In this document: positions 41,235 through 49,444 of the stretch, piece after piece | Numbering within the stretch: position 1 is the first letter of the stretch | How the letters are laid out: each line of letters opens with the position of its first letter | Source: Mycobacterium sp. 236(2023) | GTDB lineage: Bacteria; Actinomycetota; Actinomycetes; Mycobacteriales; Mycobacteriaceae | Length of the DNA: 64,000 nucleotides | Assembly: GCF_029623955.1 (NCBI RefSeq) | Contig: NZ_JARSBP010000002.1 | Span: forward strand, 992,001 to 1,056,000 | Direction of reading: 5' to 3' | The notes under the pieces: model-generated | What the model was told of the DNA's origin: nothing | What the model saw: only the letters and a program-made list of their open reading frames with translations | Databases searched by the model: none | Position numbers and translations under genes: made by a program

Positions 41235-44048
41235 TCAGCCGGTCAGTCGGCCGGCCAGTAGTTGCGCCAGGTGTATGCCGCTGCGGTCGGACAGGTCGTC
41301 GAGTTGGGTGCGGCACGAATACCCGTCGGCCAGGACTGCGGTGCCGGGATCCGCGGCACGCACCGCAGGGAGCAGTTGTTGTTCGGCCACGGTCACCGAC
41401 ACCTCGTAGTGCCCCTTCTCGACACCGAAATTGCCTGCAAGACCGCAACATCCGCCGAGTCTGGTCAGCTCGGCACCCGCTGACGCCAACAACGTGGCGT
41501 CCGGGCTCCACCCCATCACCGAGTGGTGGTGGCAGTGCGGCTGCGCGACGACCTTCTGACCGGCCAGCGAGGGAGGCTGCCAACCTCGTTCGGTGAGCAG
41601 TTCCGCGAGGGTTCGCGTCACGCCTCCCACGGCGTCTGCGGCGTCGGTGCCGACGAGTTCGGCAGCGTCGGAACGCAATACCGCAGTGCAGGACGGTTCG
41701 ACACCCACGATCGGGACGCCCTCCTCGGCGAACGGCGTCAGGGCCGAGACCGTGCGGCCGAGGATCCGGCGCGCCGTATCGAGCTGACCGGTGGAGATCC
41801 ACGTCAGGCCGCAGCACTGCTGGCGCGCGGTCAGTCGCGGGTGGTACCCGGCGTCCTGAAGCACCCGAACCGCAGCGACACCGACCTCGGGGGAGAAGTG
41901 GTTGGTGAACGTGTCGACGAACAACACCACATCGTCACCCGGTGCGGTGGCCGGGACATTCCCGGCGAACCAAGATCGGAATGTCGTGCGTGCGAACGCA
42001 GGTATGTGGCGCCGCCGATCGACGCCCGCGAGTGACATCCCGGCCGGACCCGCCAGGCGGGCCGCCCCATTGACGATGCCCGGGGCAATGCTCGCCATCT
42101 TCGCCCACCGCGGGAGCCATCCGAGCGAATAGTGCGACGCGGGCCGGATGCGTCGCCGGTAGCTCTGATGCAGCACCTCGGACTTGTAGGTCGCCATGTC
42201 GACACCGGTCGGGCAGTCGGAGGCACATCCCTTGCAGGACAGGCACAGATCGAGTGCCTCGTGAACTTCGGGGGAGCGCCAACCTCCGCGCACCTCGGTG
42301 CCGTTGATCATCTCCTGCAGAACCCGGGCACGCCCGCGCGTCGAATCCTTCTCTTCACGCGTGGCCAGATAGGACGGGCACATGACCCCGCCGATCGCCG
42401 TGTTGTCGGCGCGGCACTTTCCGACCCCGGTGCATCGGTGGACGGCCTGGGTGAAGTCGCCGCCGTCGTGCCGGTAGGCCAGTGCGAGGTTGCGCCGGAT
42501 CGCCGGTGCTGCCGCCACGCGCAGGTCGGCGTCCAGTGGCGCGGGGTCGACGATGACGCCAGGGTTCAACAGGTTGCCGGGATCGAAGACGTGCTTGACC
42601 GCCGCCTGCAGCGCCAGCGCCTCGGGGGAGTACATCAGCGGCAGCAGTTCGGAGCGCGCACGGCCGTCACCGTGCTCGCCGGACAGCGAACCGCCGTACC
42701 CGGCCACCAATGTGGCTGCGGCGAAGAGGAATTCACGAAACGCCGTATTGCCGCCGGGGCGATCGAGTGGAAAGTCGATCCGGACGTGCATGCACCCGTC
42801 ACCGAAGTGTCCGTACGGCATGCCGGTGACGTCGAAGTCCGCCATCAGCGCGTCGAAGTCGCGCAGGTAGTCGCCCAGTCGCTCCGGGGGCACGGCGGCG
42901 TCCTCCCACCCCGCATGGGCGGGGCGGTCCCTGATGCTGCGCGCGGACAAGCCGGCGCCGTCCTCGCGGATTCGCCACAGCGCGGCGGCGCGGGATGTGT
43001 CCTCCACGACGAGGTAGTCCGCTGCCGCGCAGGATGTTCCGACGCGGGCGGCGCGATCGCGCGCCTCTTTGACGTTGTCGCCGACGACTTCGACGAACAC
43101 CCATGCCGCTCCGTCGGGCAGCGGGGGCACCGAGGCCGGCCCCTTCCGTTCGCGAACCACGTCGACGATGCGCGAGTCGATCCCTTCGCACGCGGTGGGG
43201 CGATGCTCGAGAATCAGTGGGGTGGCGTCGCCGGCGGATGCGATGTCGGGGTATCCGAGCACCACCAGCATGCGATGCGCCGGTTCGCTGACCAATCGCA
43301 CTGTGGCCTCGGTGATCACCGTCAGGGTGCCCTCGCTGCCCGCCATCAGTCGGGCGACGTCGAAGCGGTTTTCCGGGAGCAGGGTTTCCAGCGCGTAGCC
43401 CGACACCTGGCGTCCGAATCTGCCGAACTGGGTGCGGATCGTCCCCAGCCCGGCGCGGGTCACGGCGGCGAGCTCGTCGAGAATGGGTACTGACGGCTGA
43501 GCAGCGTCGAGCCGAAGGTGGTCGCCGGCTGCGGTCAGTACGTGCAGTGCGGCAACGTTGTCGGACGTCCGGCCGTATCCCAAAGCTCTTGAGCCACAGG
43601 CATTGTTGCCGATCATCCCGCCGATCGTGCAGCGGGTGTGGCTCGACGGATCGGGACCGAACCGCAGCCCGTACGGCGCCGCGGCCGTTTGGAGCGCTGC
43701 CTGCACGACACCCGGTTGAACGACGGCGGTGCGAGTGTCCGGATCCACGTCGAGAACGGCGTTCATGTAACGGCTGAAGTCCAGGACCGCCCCGGTGCCG
43801 ACGGCGTTTCCGGCGATCGATGTGCCTCCGCCGCGGGCGGTGAAGGGGACACCTTCGCCGCGGCACACGGCCAGGGTCTGCGCCACGTCGTCGGCGCCCC
43901 TGGGGAAGACCACCGCGGTCGGCACGACGCGGTACAGGGACGCGTCGGACGAGTATGCGGCGCGGGAGGTGGTGTCGACGCGAACGTCCCCGATGCCTGC
44001 TGACTTCAACGCACGCTGCAGAGATTGCACCGGCGAGCTGCGTAGCAT
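41235..44048 (-). CDS. FAD-linked oxidase with Fe-S domains (GlcD/D-lactate dehydrogenase-like)
   Basis: The 937-residue protein fuses an N-terminal PCMH-type FAD domain (VFPRGADDVAQTL, ARGGGTSIAGNAVG, and IGGMIGNNACGSRALGYG) and FAD-oxidase C-terminal domain (DGCMHVRIDFP, SGEHGDGRARSELL) with a GlpC-like part that holds CTGVGKC...CPSY and CLSCKGCASDCPTG (two 4Fe-4S sites) and two CCG-type clusters. Single-chain proteins like this oxidise D-lactate, glycolate or similar 2-hydroxy acids and pass electrons to the membrane. The ATG at 44048 sits inside a palindrome shared with a divergent GntR gene, and a -10-like TAGGTT lies seven bases before it, so the transcript may be leaderless. Confidence 0.9.
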   Translation of the reverse strand: MLRSSPVQSLQRALKSAGIGDVRVDTTSRAAYSSDASLYRVVPTAVVFPRGADDVAQTLAVCRGEGVPFTARGGGTSIAGNAVGTGAVLDFSRYMNAVLDVDPDTRTAVVQPGVVQAALQTAAAPYGLRFGPDPSSHTRCTIGGMIGNNACGSRALGYGRTSDNVAALHVLTAAGDHLRLDAAQPSVPILDELAAVTRAGLGTIRTQFGRFGRQVSGYALETLLPENRFDVARLMAGSEGTLTVITEATVRLVSEPAHRMLVVLGYPDIASAGDATPLILEHRPTACEGIDSRIVDVVRERKGPASVPPLPDGAAWVFVEVVGDNVKEARDRAARVGTSCAAADYLVVEDTSRAAALWRIREDGAGLSARSIRDRPAHAGWEDAAVPPERLGDYLRDFDALMADFDVTGMPYGHFGDGCMHVRIDFPLDRPGGNTAFREFLFAAATLVAGYGGSLSGEHGDGRARSELLPLMYSPEALALQAAVKHVFDPGNLLNPGVIVDPAPLDADLRVAAAPAIRRNLALAYRHDGGDFTQAVHRCTGVGKCRADNTAIGGVMCPSYLATREEKDSTRGRARVLQEMINGTEVRGGWRSPEVHEALDLCLSCKGCASDCPTGVDMATYKSEVLHQSYRRRIRPASHYSLGWLPRWAKMASIAPGIVNGAARLAGPAGMSLAGVDRRRHIPAFARTTFRSWFAGNVPATAPGDDVVLFVDTFTNHFSPEVGVAAVRVLQDAGYHPRLTARQQCCGLTWISTGQLDTARRILGRTVSALTPFAEEGVPIVGVEPSCTAVLRSDAAELVGTDAADAVGGVTRTLAELLTERGWQPPSLAGQKVVAQPHCHHHSVMGWSPDATLLASAGAELTRLGGCCGLAGNFGVEKGHYEVSVTVAEQQLLPAVRAADPGTAVLADGYSCRTQLDDLSDRSGIHLAQLLAGRLTG

Positions 44049-44069
44049 GCTACAAACCTAGCATGCTAC
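44042..44069. promoter_or_regulatory. Twin palindromes with divergent leaderless promoters
   Basis: GTAGCATGCTAC (44042-44053) and CTAGCATGCTAC (44058-44069) are two copies of one palindrome 16 bp apart. Each holds an ATG: leftward at 44048 for the oxidase, rightward at 44063 for the GntR gene. Candidate -10 boxes TAGGTT (leftward, 44060-44055) and TACAAA (rightward, 44051-44056) each end six bases before the respective ATG. A dimeric GntR binding here would cover both promoters and both start codons. Confidence 0.6.
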
Positions 44070-44845
44070 GAGCCGGTCTGCCTTGTTACAGTGCGGAGAT
44101 GGCGGCCGACGTGGGGGAGAGCGCAAAGCTGCGCATGCCGCCGCTCCCGGCCTCCGGCGGCAGGCGCACCGAGCAGGTCATGGAGGCGGTGCGCGCGGCG
44201 CTCGACGCCGGAGTGATGCGTGCCGGTGAGAAGTACTCGGTGTACCAGCTGGCCGACGCGCTCGGAATCTCGCGAACCCCGGTGCGCGATGCGCTGCTGC
44301 GTCTCGAGGAGGTCGGTCTCATTCGTTTCGAGGCCAGGCAGGGCTTCCGCATCCAGGTGCCCGACCCGTGCGAGATCGCCGACATCTTCGCGATCCGGCT
44401 CGCACTGGAACTGCCCGCCACCGCACGGGCCGCACAGATCTGCGATGACGCGTTGGCCTCACGCCTGCGCGACCGGATGCGCCAACTGGCGAACGCTATG
44501 CGGGCAGCCGACCCGCGCGCCTTCGCTCGCCACGACCAACTGCTGCACGACGACATCCTCGACGCCGCAGGCAATGCCCGCGCCCGTGCCATCGTGCGAT
44601 CCCTTCGCGAGTCCACACGGCTTCTCGGTGCCACGACCGCGCGGACTTTGGCCGAGATCGATGCCGAGCATCATCCGATCATCGACGCCATCGTCGCCAA
44701 CCGACCGTCGGATGCATTGAGCGCGATGCGCATTCACCTCACATCGACGGGAAAGCTTCTGGTGGCCCAGGCCATCCGCGACCAGAATGTCGACCTGGAC
44801 AGCGACCAGGTGTGGGAAGATGCCGTCAGCCGAGAAGCCCGATAG
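44063..44845 (+). CDS. GntR family regulator (FadR/FCD subgroup)
   Basis: About 260 residues. The winged helix-turn-helix has YSVYQLADALGISRTPVRDALLRLEEVGLI, and the C-terminal FCD domain has the Asp/His metal or ligand residues in RHDQLLHDDIL and EHHPIIDAI. It likely senses a 2-hydroxy acid such as lactate or glycolate and regulates the divergent oxidase. The leaderless ATG at 44063 is preferred because of the -10 position; an ATG at 44099 would give a 248-residue protein that still contains all domains. Confidence 0.85.
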   Translation: MLRAGLPCYSAEMAADVGESAKLRMPPLPASGGRRTEQVMEAVRAALDAGVMRAGEKYSVYQLADALGISRTPVRDALLRLEEVGLIRFEARQGFRIQVPDPCEIADIFAIRLALELPATARAAQICDDALASRLRDRMRQLANAMRAADPRAFARHDQLLHDDILDAAGNARARAIVRSLRESTRLLGATTARTLAEIDAEHHPIIDAIVANRPSDALSAMRIHLTSTGKLLVAQAIRDQNVDLDSDQVWEDAVSREAR

Positions 44846-45227
44846 CCGCACGTGCGCACGCGTCGTCATCGGCGGCACTCGCGCCACTGACCCCCACCCC
44901 GCCGACCACGACGCCGTCGCTCCACACCGGGACGCCACCACTGAAGATCACGAAGCGACCGCCACCATTGGCGTGCAGGCCGAAAAGTTCTCCGCCCGGC
45001 GCGGCCAGCACCGCGAGCTCGGATGTGGCGATGCGGTTGGCCACGGCCGTGTACGCCTTGTCCACGGCGAGAACGGGTCCCGCGATCTCCGCACCGTCCA
45101 TCCTGCCGAACGCCACGAGGTGCCCGCCGGCATCCACGACGGCTGCGGACACCAGAACCGATCGCTTCTCCGCCTCGGCGTGAGCGGCCGCGACCATCCG
45201 GCATGCGGTGGCGAAATCAACGGTCAT
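44826..45227 (-). CDS. GlcG/HbpS family protein
   Basis: A 133-residue single-domain protein of the GlcG/HbpS (DUF336) family: VDAGGHLVAFGRMDGA, GPVLAVDKAYTAV and the late SGGVPVWSDGVVVGGVGVSGAS loop. Members bind haem or corrinoids or act as accessory proteins, often next to glycolate- or diol-handling genes, as here with the GlcD-like oxidase on the other side of the GntR gene. It overlaps the GntR 3' end by 20 bases in convergent orientation. Confidence 0.85.
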   Translation of the reverse strand: MTVDFATACRMVAAAHAEAEKRSVLVSAAVVDAGGHLVAFGRMDGAEIAGPVLAVDKAYTAVANRIATSELAVLAAPGGELFGLHANGGGRFVIFSGGVPVWSDGVVVGGVGVSGASAADDDACARAAIGLLG

Positions 45228-45352
45228 GACGTGATCACATCACAGCGCAGGTGCGACGCCCGCCGACGCGCGCAGGCTGACTTGGACGAGATCAGCGACG
45301 CCGGGTGGCGTTGTCACGGTCTTCATCGTGCATCCGATGCTGAGGTCGACCG

Positions 45353-45390
45353 TTGACACCGACTATTTTGATAGTAATTATCAAAATAGT
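45353..45390 (+). promoter_or_regulatory. Promoter with a perfect 12-bp inverted repeat
   Basis: ACTATTTTGATA (45362-45373) and TATCAAAATAGT (45379-45390) are exact inverted arms around GTAAT. TTGACA (45353-45358) with TAATTA (45375-45380) at 16-bp spacing reads as a consensus-like promoter whose -10 lies in the dyad centre. It is strikingly AT-rich in a GC-rich genome. The TetR at the operon end is the likely binder. Confidence 0.75.
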
Positions 45391-45416
45391 TTTGGTAGGC
45401 GTCCCGGGAGGTGTCG

Positions 45417-47687
45417 ATGGCACGCAGTGAGCATCTCGTGACCTGCCCCCTCTGCGAGGCGATGTGCGGACTGCGCGTCGAGGTCGACAGCGGACGGGTG
45501 GCGCGCGTGCGTCCGAACAAGAATGACGTCTGGTCGGCCGGTCACATCTGCCCGAAAGGCGCAGCGCTCGGTCAACTCCACGAAGACCCGAACCGGTTGC
45601 GCCGCCCACTGATCCGCCGCGACGACGGCCGTCATGTCGAGGTCTCCTGGGAAGACGCCTACGTCGAGGCCGAACGGGTATTGCGGCCCGTGCTGGACAC
45701 CGACGGCATTCGCGCGCTGACCGTGTACATCGGAAATCCGGTGGCGCACAACAGCGATCTCGCGACTTACATTGGCTCATTGCTCGGCTTCGCGCAGGCG
45801 GGCGGAATGCAGGGGTACTACTCGCCCGGTACCGTCGACCAGTGGCCCCTGAATGTGGTGTCCTGCTTACTTTTCGGCGGAATGTGGAACGGGCCGGTCC
45901 CCGACCTGTACCGCACCGACCACCTCCTGATGCTCGGCGCGAACCCTGCTGAATCGCAGGGCTCGATGCTGTCGGCACCCGACATCATGGGGCTGCTGAA
46001 GTCGATCACCCAGCGCGGCAAGGTCGTTGTTGTCGATCCGCGCCGGACCCGCACCGCCGAGCGGGCCAGCGAATGGGTGCCGATCCAGCCGGGCACCGAC
46101 GCGCTGCTGCTCTTCGCGATCCTCCGCACGCTCGGCGAGAACGGCTGGGTGCGCAAGCCTGATCATCTCCGCGACCGCGTGCTGGGCCTCGACGAGGTTG
46201 TCGTACTGGCGGCACCGTTCACTCCGGAGCGGGTGGCCGGTGCCACCGGGATCAGCGCCCAGGAGATCCGCCGCCTCGCACATGATCTCGCACATGCGCG
46301 AAACCCTGTGGTGTATGGGCGAATCGGTACGTGCGCCCAAGAGTTCGGCACGCTTGCCACCTGGCTGGTCTTCGTCATCAACACCGCGCTCGGAGCCCTG
46401 GACCGCGTGGGCGGTGCGGTGTTCGCCAAGCCGCCGGTATGGGTGCCCATGTTCGGCAAGCCGCCCGACCAGGACGGCGCGGGCTACACGTTCGGGCGCT
46501 TCCACAGCCGGGTGCGTGGAGCGCCGGAAGTCCTGAGCTGCTTCCCGGTCGGTTGTCTGGCCGAGGAGATCGACACCCCGGGAGACGGCCGGATACGCGC
46601 TCTGATCACCGTGGCGGGAAACCCCGCGGTGTCGGTCCCGGGAGCGGGCAGGTTGACGACAGCTCTGGGCAACCTCGACGCGATGATCTCGATCGACAAC
46701 TGGCTCAACGAGACCACCCGGCATGCACACGTGATCTTCCCGGGCTTGTCTCCGTTGGAGCACGTCCACATCGACGATCTGTACTGGATCTACGCGATCG
46801 CCTCCTGCGTCAAGTACTCCGAGGCGGTGTTCGAACCACAGCCGGACGCGGACCGCCCACACGAGTGGGAGTTGTTGTTGCGTCTGGGCGGTTCGCTGTT
46901 CGGTACCCCGGTACCCGACGTGGACGTCCACGCGCTCGACGATCTCTACACGGCAGGCACGATCGCGACCTTCGCCGGGCTGCCGGACAATCCACTCACC
47001 GGTCTGGACGCGGAAAAGGTCATGGGGGTGCTGACGGGTCGGGGCCCGGAACGTCTGGCCGACTTGAGTATTCGCGTCGGGCCGTGGGGTGACCGGTTCG
47101 GGGAGCGCCCCGACGGCCTGACGCTGGCGGAGGTGAAACGCCACCCCGACGGCCTGCGGCTCGGTGAGCTCGACGGCGGCCGACTCGACGACACGGTGAC
47201 CACCCCGTCGGGCAAAGTCGAGCTGCTGCACCGCCACATCACCGACGACATCCCGCGGCTGATCGCGCGGATGGACCGTGAGACAACCGATCTGGTGATG
47301 ACCAGCCGGCGTCATCTGCGTTCCAACAACTCGTGGCTGCACAACGTGCCGGCACTGATGAAGGGTCGCGATCGCTGTACATTGCTCATCCACCCCGACG
47401 ACGCCGATCGCGTCGGCGTGAGCTCGGGTTCCACCGCGACGGTCAGTACCACCGAGGGCGCCGTCCGCGTCCTCGTCGAGGTGTCCGACGAGATGACCCC
47501 GGGTGTGGTGAGTCTGCCGCACGGGTGGGGACATGGCGTGCCCGGTACGGAACTGGACATCGCCAACGCCCACCCAGGGGTCAACAACAACCTGCTCAAC
47601 CCTGTCGACGTCATCGATGTCCCCAGTAATACCCACGCCACCAACGGAATTGCCTGCCGGGTCACAGCGGTGGGACCCGGCGAGTGA
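45417..47687 (+). CDS. Molybdopterin-dependent oxidoreductase with N-terminal 4Fe-4S site
   Basis: A 756-residue protein of the formate dehydrogenase/DMSO-reductase superfamily. The N-terminal CPLCEAMCGLRV...GHICPKG is the 4Fe-4S motif, then come the large molybdopterin domains (NPAESQGSML, VVVDPRRTRTAERA, and IQPGTDALLLFAILR) and the C-terminal MopB-binding barrel (LPHGWGH, NNLLNPVDVIDVPS). No twin-arginine signal, so it is cytoplasmic. The molybdenum-ligand position does not show a selenocysteine codon. ATG at 45417 has GGGAGG at proper spacing. Substrate unknown; a formate- or biotin-sulfoxide-type reaction cannot be told from sequence. Confidence 0.88.
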   Translation: MARSEHLVTCPLCEAMCGLRVEVDSGRVARVRPNKNDVWSAGHICPKGAALGQLHEDPNRLRRPLIRRDDGRHVEVSWEDAYVEAERVLRPVLDTDGIRALTVYIGNPVAHNSDLATYIGSLLGFAQAGGMQGYYSPGTVDQWPLNVVSCLLFGGMWNGPVPDLYRTDHLLMLGANPAESQGSMLSAPDIMGLLKSITQRGKVVVVDPRRTRTAERASEWVPIQPGTDALLLFAILRTLGENGWVRKPDHLRDRVLGLDEVVVLAAPFTPERVAGATGISAQEIRRLAHDLAHARNPVVYGRIGTCAQEFGTLATWLVFVINTALGALDRVGGAVFAKPPVWVPMFGKPPDQDGAGYTFGRFHSRVRGAPEVLSCFPVGCLAEEIDTPGDGRIRALITVAGNPAVSVPGAGRLTTALGNLDAMISIDNWLNETTRHAHVIFPGLSPLEHVHIDDLYWIYAIASCVKYSEAVFEPQPDADRPHEWELLLRLGGSLFGTPVPDVDVHALDDLYTAGTIATFAGLPDNPLTGLDAEKVMGVLTGRGPERLADLSIRVGPWGDRFGERPDGLTLAEVKRHPDGLRLGELDGGRLDDTVTTPSGKVELLHRHITDDIPRLIARMDRETTDLVMTSRRHLRSNNSWLHNVPALMKGRDRCTLLIHPDDADRVGVSSGSTATVSTTEGAVRVLVEVSDEMTPGVVSLPHGWGHGVPGTELDIANAHPGVNNNLLNPVDVIDVPSNTHATNGIACRVTAVGPGE

Positions 47688-48361
47688 GCGGCGACGAGAG
47701 GGCGCCACGCCGGGGCCGACCACCGCGAGTGGACAGAGACGCGATCGTCAACGCCGTCCTCGACATCGGCGCCGACAACGTCACGATGCGTCGGGTGGCC
47801 GACCACCTCGGGATCAGCCTGCCGGGTCTGTACCACCATGTGAAGAATCAGGACGAACTGCTGCGGCTGGCCGCCAGGGGAGCGCTGACGCAATCGCCGC
47901 CGCCGCGCTACGACGGTGGGCACTGGGCGACATGGCTATACACTTATGCCACCTATATCCGGACCGTGCTGGCGGCCGAGCCGGCACTGCTGGAGAAGTT
48001 CGTGAGTGGGGCCGTGACCGACGATGACGAGATGGATTACATCGGAGCCGCACTCGACGCGCTCAACAGCGTCGGGTTGGAGCCCGACGACGCGATCGCG
48101 GTGTGGGCCGCCGTGAGTGCGCTGGCGATCGGGAGCGTGAGTGAGGCGCACCGGGAACATCTGCAGGCCGAAACCGGTCAGCCGTGGCCTGCGCGCATCG
48201 CGCGGCTGGTGAGCCGACGCGGCCCGTCGACGTACCCAACACTGCGCGCGGTCGCCCAGTCCGGCTACGACCCCTTCGGTGATGAAGCCTTCGAGCATCG
48301 AATCACGATGCTGCTCAACGGCATAGCTGCTCAGTACGGCCTGCCGGTCGAACGGGTCTGA
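47684..48361 (+). CDS. TetR family regulator of the molybdopterin oxidoreductase
   Basis: A 225-residue TetR with the DNA-binding helix-turn-helix in NVTMRRVADHLGISLPGLYHHV (about 32-53), followed by a TetR_C ligand domain. GTG at 47684 overlaps the upstream stop (GTGA), so it is made in the same operon and probably autoregulates through the dyad at 45362-45390. Confidence 0.88.
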   Translation: MSGDERAPRRGRPPRVDRDAIVNAVLDIGADNVTMRRVADHLGISLPGLYHHVKNQDELLRLAARGALTQSPPPRYDGGHWATWLYTYATYIRTVLAAEPALLEKFVSGAVTDDDEMDYIGAALDALNSVGLEPDDAIAVWAAVSALAIGSVSEAHREHLQAETGQPWPARIARLVSRRGPSTYPTLRAVAQSGYDPFGDEAFEHRITMLLNGIAAQYGLPVERV

Positions 48362-48372
48362 TTCGGTAGGAC

Positions 48373-48413
48373 CGCCGACGGGGCGCGGCAGTCGCACGCG
48401 TCTGCCGTCGGCG
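48373..48413 (+). terminator. Possible stem-loop terminator
   Basis: CGCCGACGG (48373-48381) pairs with CCGTCGGCG (48405-48413) around a 23-nt loop, 11 bases after the TetR stop codon. The large loop lowers certainty. Confidence 0.4.
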
Positions 48414-48440
48414 CAGTGGCAACCGGTGTCGCCTGGTAGA

Positions 48441-48469
48441 ACTATCTACGTAGTTACTACGTAGATAGT
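48441..48469. promoter_or_regulatory. 29-bp perfect dyad upstream of the DsbA-like gene
   Basis: ACTATCTACGTAG (48441-48453) and its exact complement CTACGTAGATAGT (48457-48469) flank a 3-nt TTA. The site ends 29 bp before the ATG at 48498. Such a long perfect dyad must be an operator; BlaI/CopY-type and TetR repressors use TACGTAG-like arms. The cognate regulator is not adjacent. Confidence 0.75.
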
Positions 48470-48497
48470 CGGCACGGCGCAGGAAAGGACCCGACGC

Positions 48498-49148
48498 ATG
48501 GCTCCCTTCACGCGGATTCTGGCCACACTCTTCGTCGCCGTCACGGCCGCGATCGGCGCCGGCATCTACTTCTCCAGCAGGGACGGCGCCGGCAATGCTG
48601 CGTCGGCCGACGGATCGACCCCGGTAGTCCGCGAGAACAGCCACCGGCTCAATTCGGTACCGGACAGCGACGTGACGCTGGTCGAATTCCTCGACTTCGA
48701 ATGTGAAGGCTGCCGCGCCGCCTACCCGATCGTCGAACAGTTGCGGGCCGAATACGGGACGCGCGTCAACTTCGTCGCCCGGTACTTTCCCATGCCCGGC
48801 CACGTCAACGGAGAACGCGCGGCCCGCGCCGTCGAGGCGGCAGCCCAGCAAGGCCGGTTCGAGCAGATGTACACCAGGATGTTCGAGACACAGGGCCAAT
48901 GGGGCGAACAGCAGGCGCCGGCCGACGACGTCTTCACAGGATTCGCACGCGATCTGGGGCTCGACATGGCTGCTTTCGAGCATGCCTACAACGCCCCCGC
49001 CACGCTGGAGCGCATCAGGGAAGACGTCGCGGACGGTACGGCGCTCGGGGTCCAGGGCACCCCCACCTTCTTCCTCAACGGCGAGCAGCTGACGATCCGC
49101 TCCTACGGAGACCTCGGCGCGGCGATCGACAAAGCCCTCCAGCAATAG
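48498..49148 (+). CDS. DsbA-family thiol oxidoreductase, membrane-anchored or secreted
   Basis: A 216-residue protein with an N-terminal hydrophobic segment (about 5-27), then a thioredoxin-like DsbA fold with the CEGC active site (about 72-75), and the cis-Pro loop in GVQGTPTFFLNG. It resembles mycobacterial DsbA/DsbG-like and DSBA-oxidoreductases that act outside the membrane on disulfide formation or reduction. AGGAAAGGA precedes the ATG. It is alone behind a 29-bp dyad. Substrate not known. Confidence 0.88.
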   Translation: MAPFTRILATLFVAVTAAIGAGIYFSSRDGAGNAASADGSTPVVRENSHRLNSVPDSDVTLVEFLDFECEGCRAAYPIVEQLRAEYGTRVNFVARYFPMPGHVNGERAARAVEAAAQQGRFEQMYTRMFETQGQWGEQQAPADDVFTGFARDLGLDMAAFEHAYNAPATLERIREDVADGTALGVQGTPTFFLNGEQLTIRSYGDLGAAIDKALQQ

Positions 49149-49444
49149 CGGCCGCGCGCGCCGGAAACGCTCTCACCGGCGGTATCAGATCGTTTAGCGC
49201 TGCTAGTGTGCTGCCAGTTTGCTGGTCCGTCCGACCTGCCGAATTGACGTTCAGCGGCTTCCCCTGACCGCCCAATGCCGACTGCGCTGCGGCTGTGTCG
49301 CGCCATCGATGCTTTACGTTGAGCCCGACAAAACCACGCTTGCGCAGCAGGAACTCCTACACCCGGGTCAATGCCGATCGCCACGGTGCCAGGCGACCAC
49401 ATCACCGGCGGTCATCACGCCGCCGAATACCAACTAGGGGAAAC
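49149..49444. other. Long leader region before the porin gene
   Basis: No gene is seen in these 296 bases. Known mspA-type genes have long upstream leaders, so the region may hold the distant promoter and untranslated leader. TAGGGG lies just before the ATG at 49445 as the ribosome-binding site. Confidence 0.4.

Noticed and set aside
45417..47687. Selenocysteine-containing formate dehydrogenase
   Set aside because: No in-frame TGA at the metal-ligand region and no SECIS-like element; the exact substrate class stays open.
45867..47723. 618-codon reverse open frame opposite the molybdopterin oxidoreductase
   Set aside because: The forward frame has full superfamily motifs; the reverse one is a compositional shadow.
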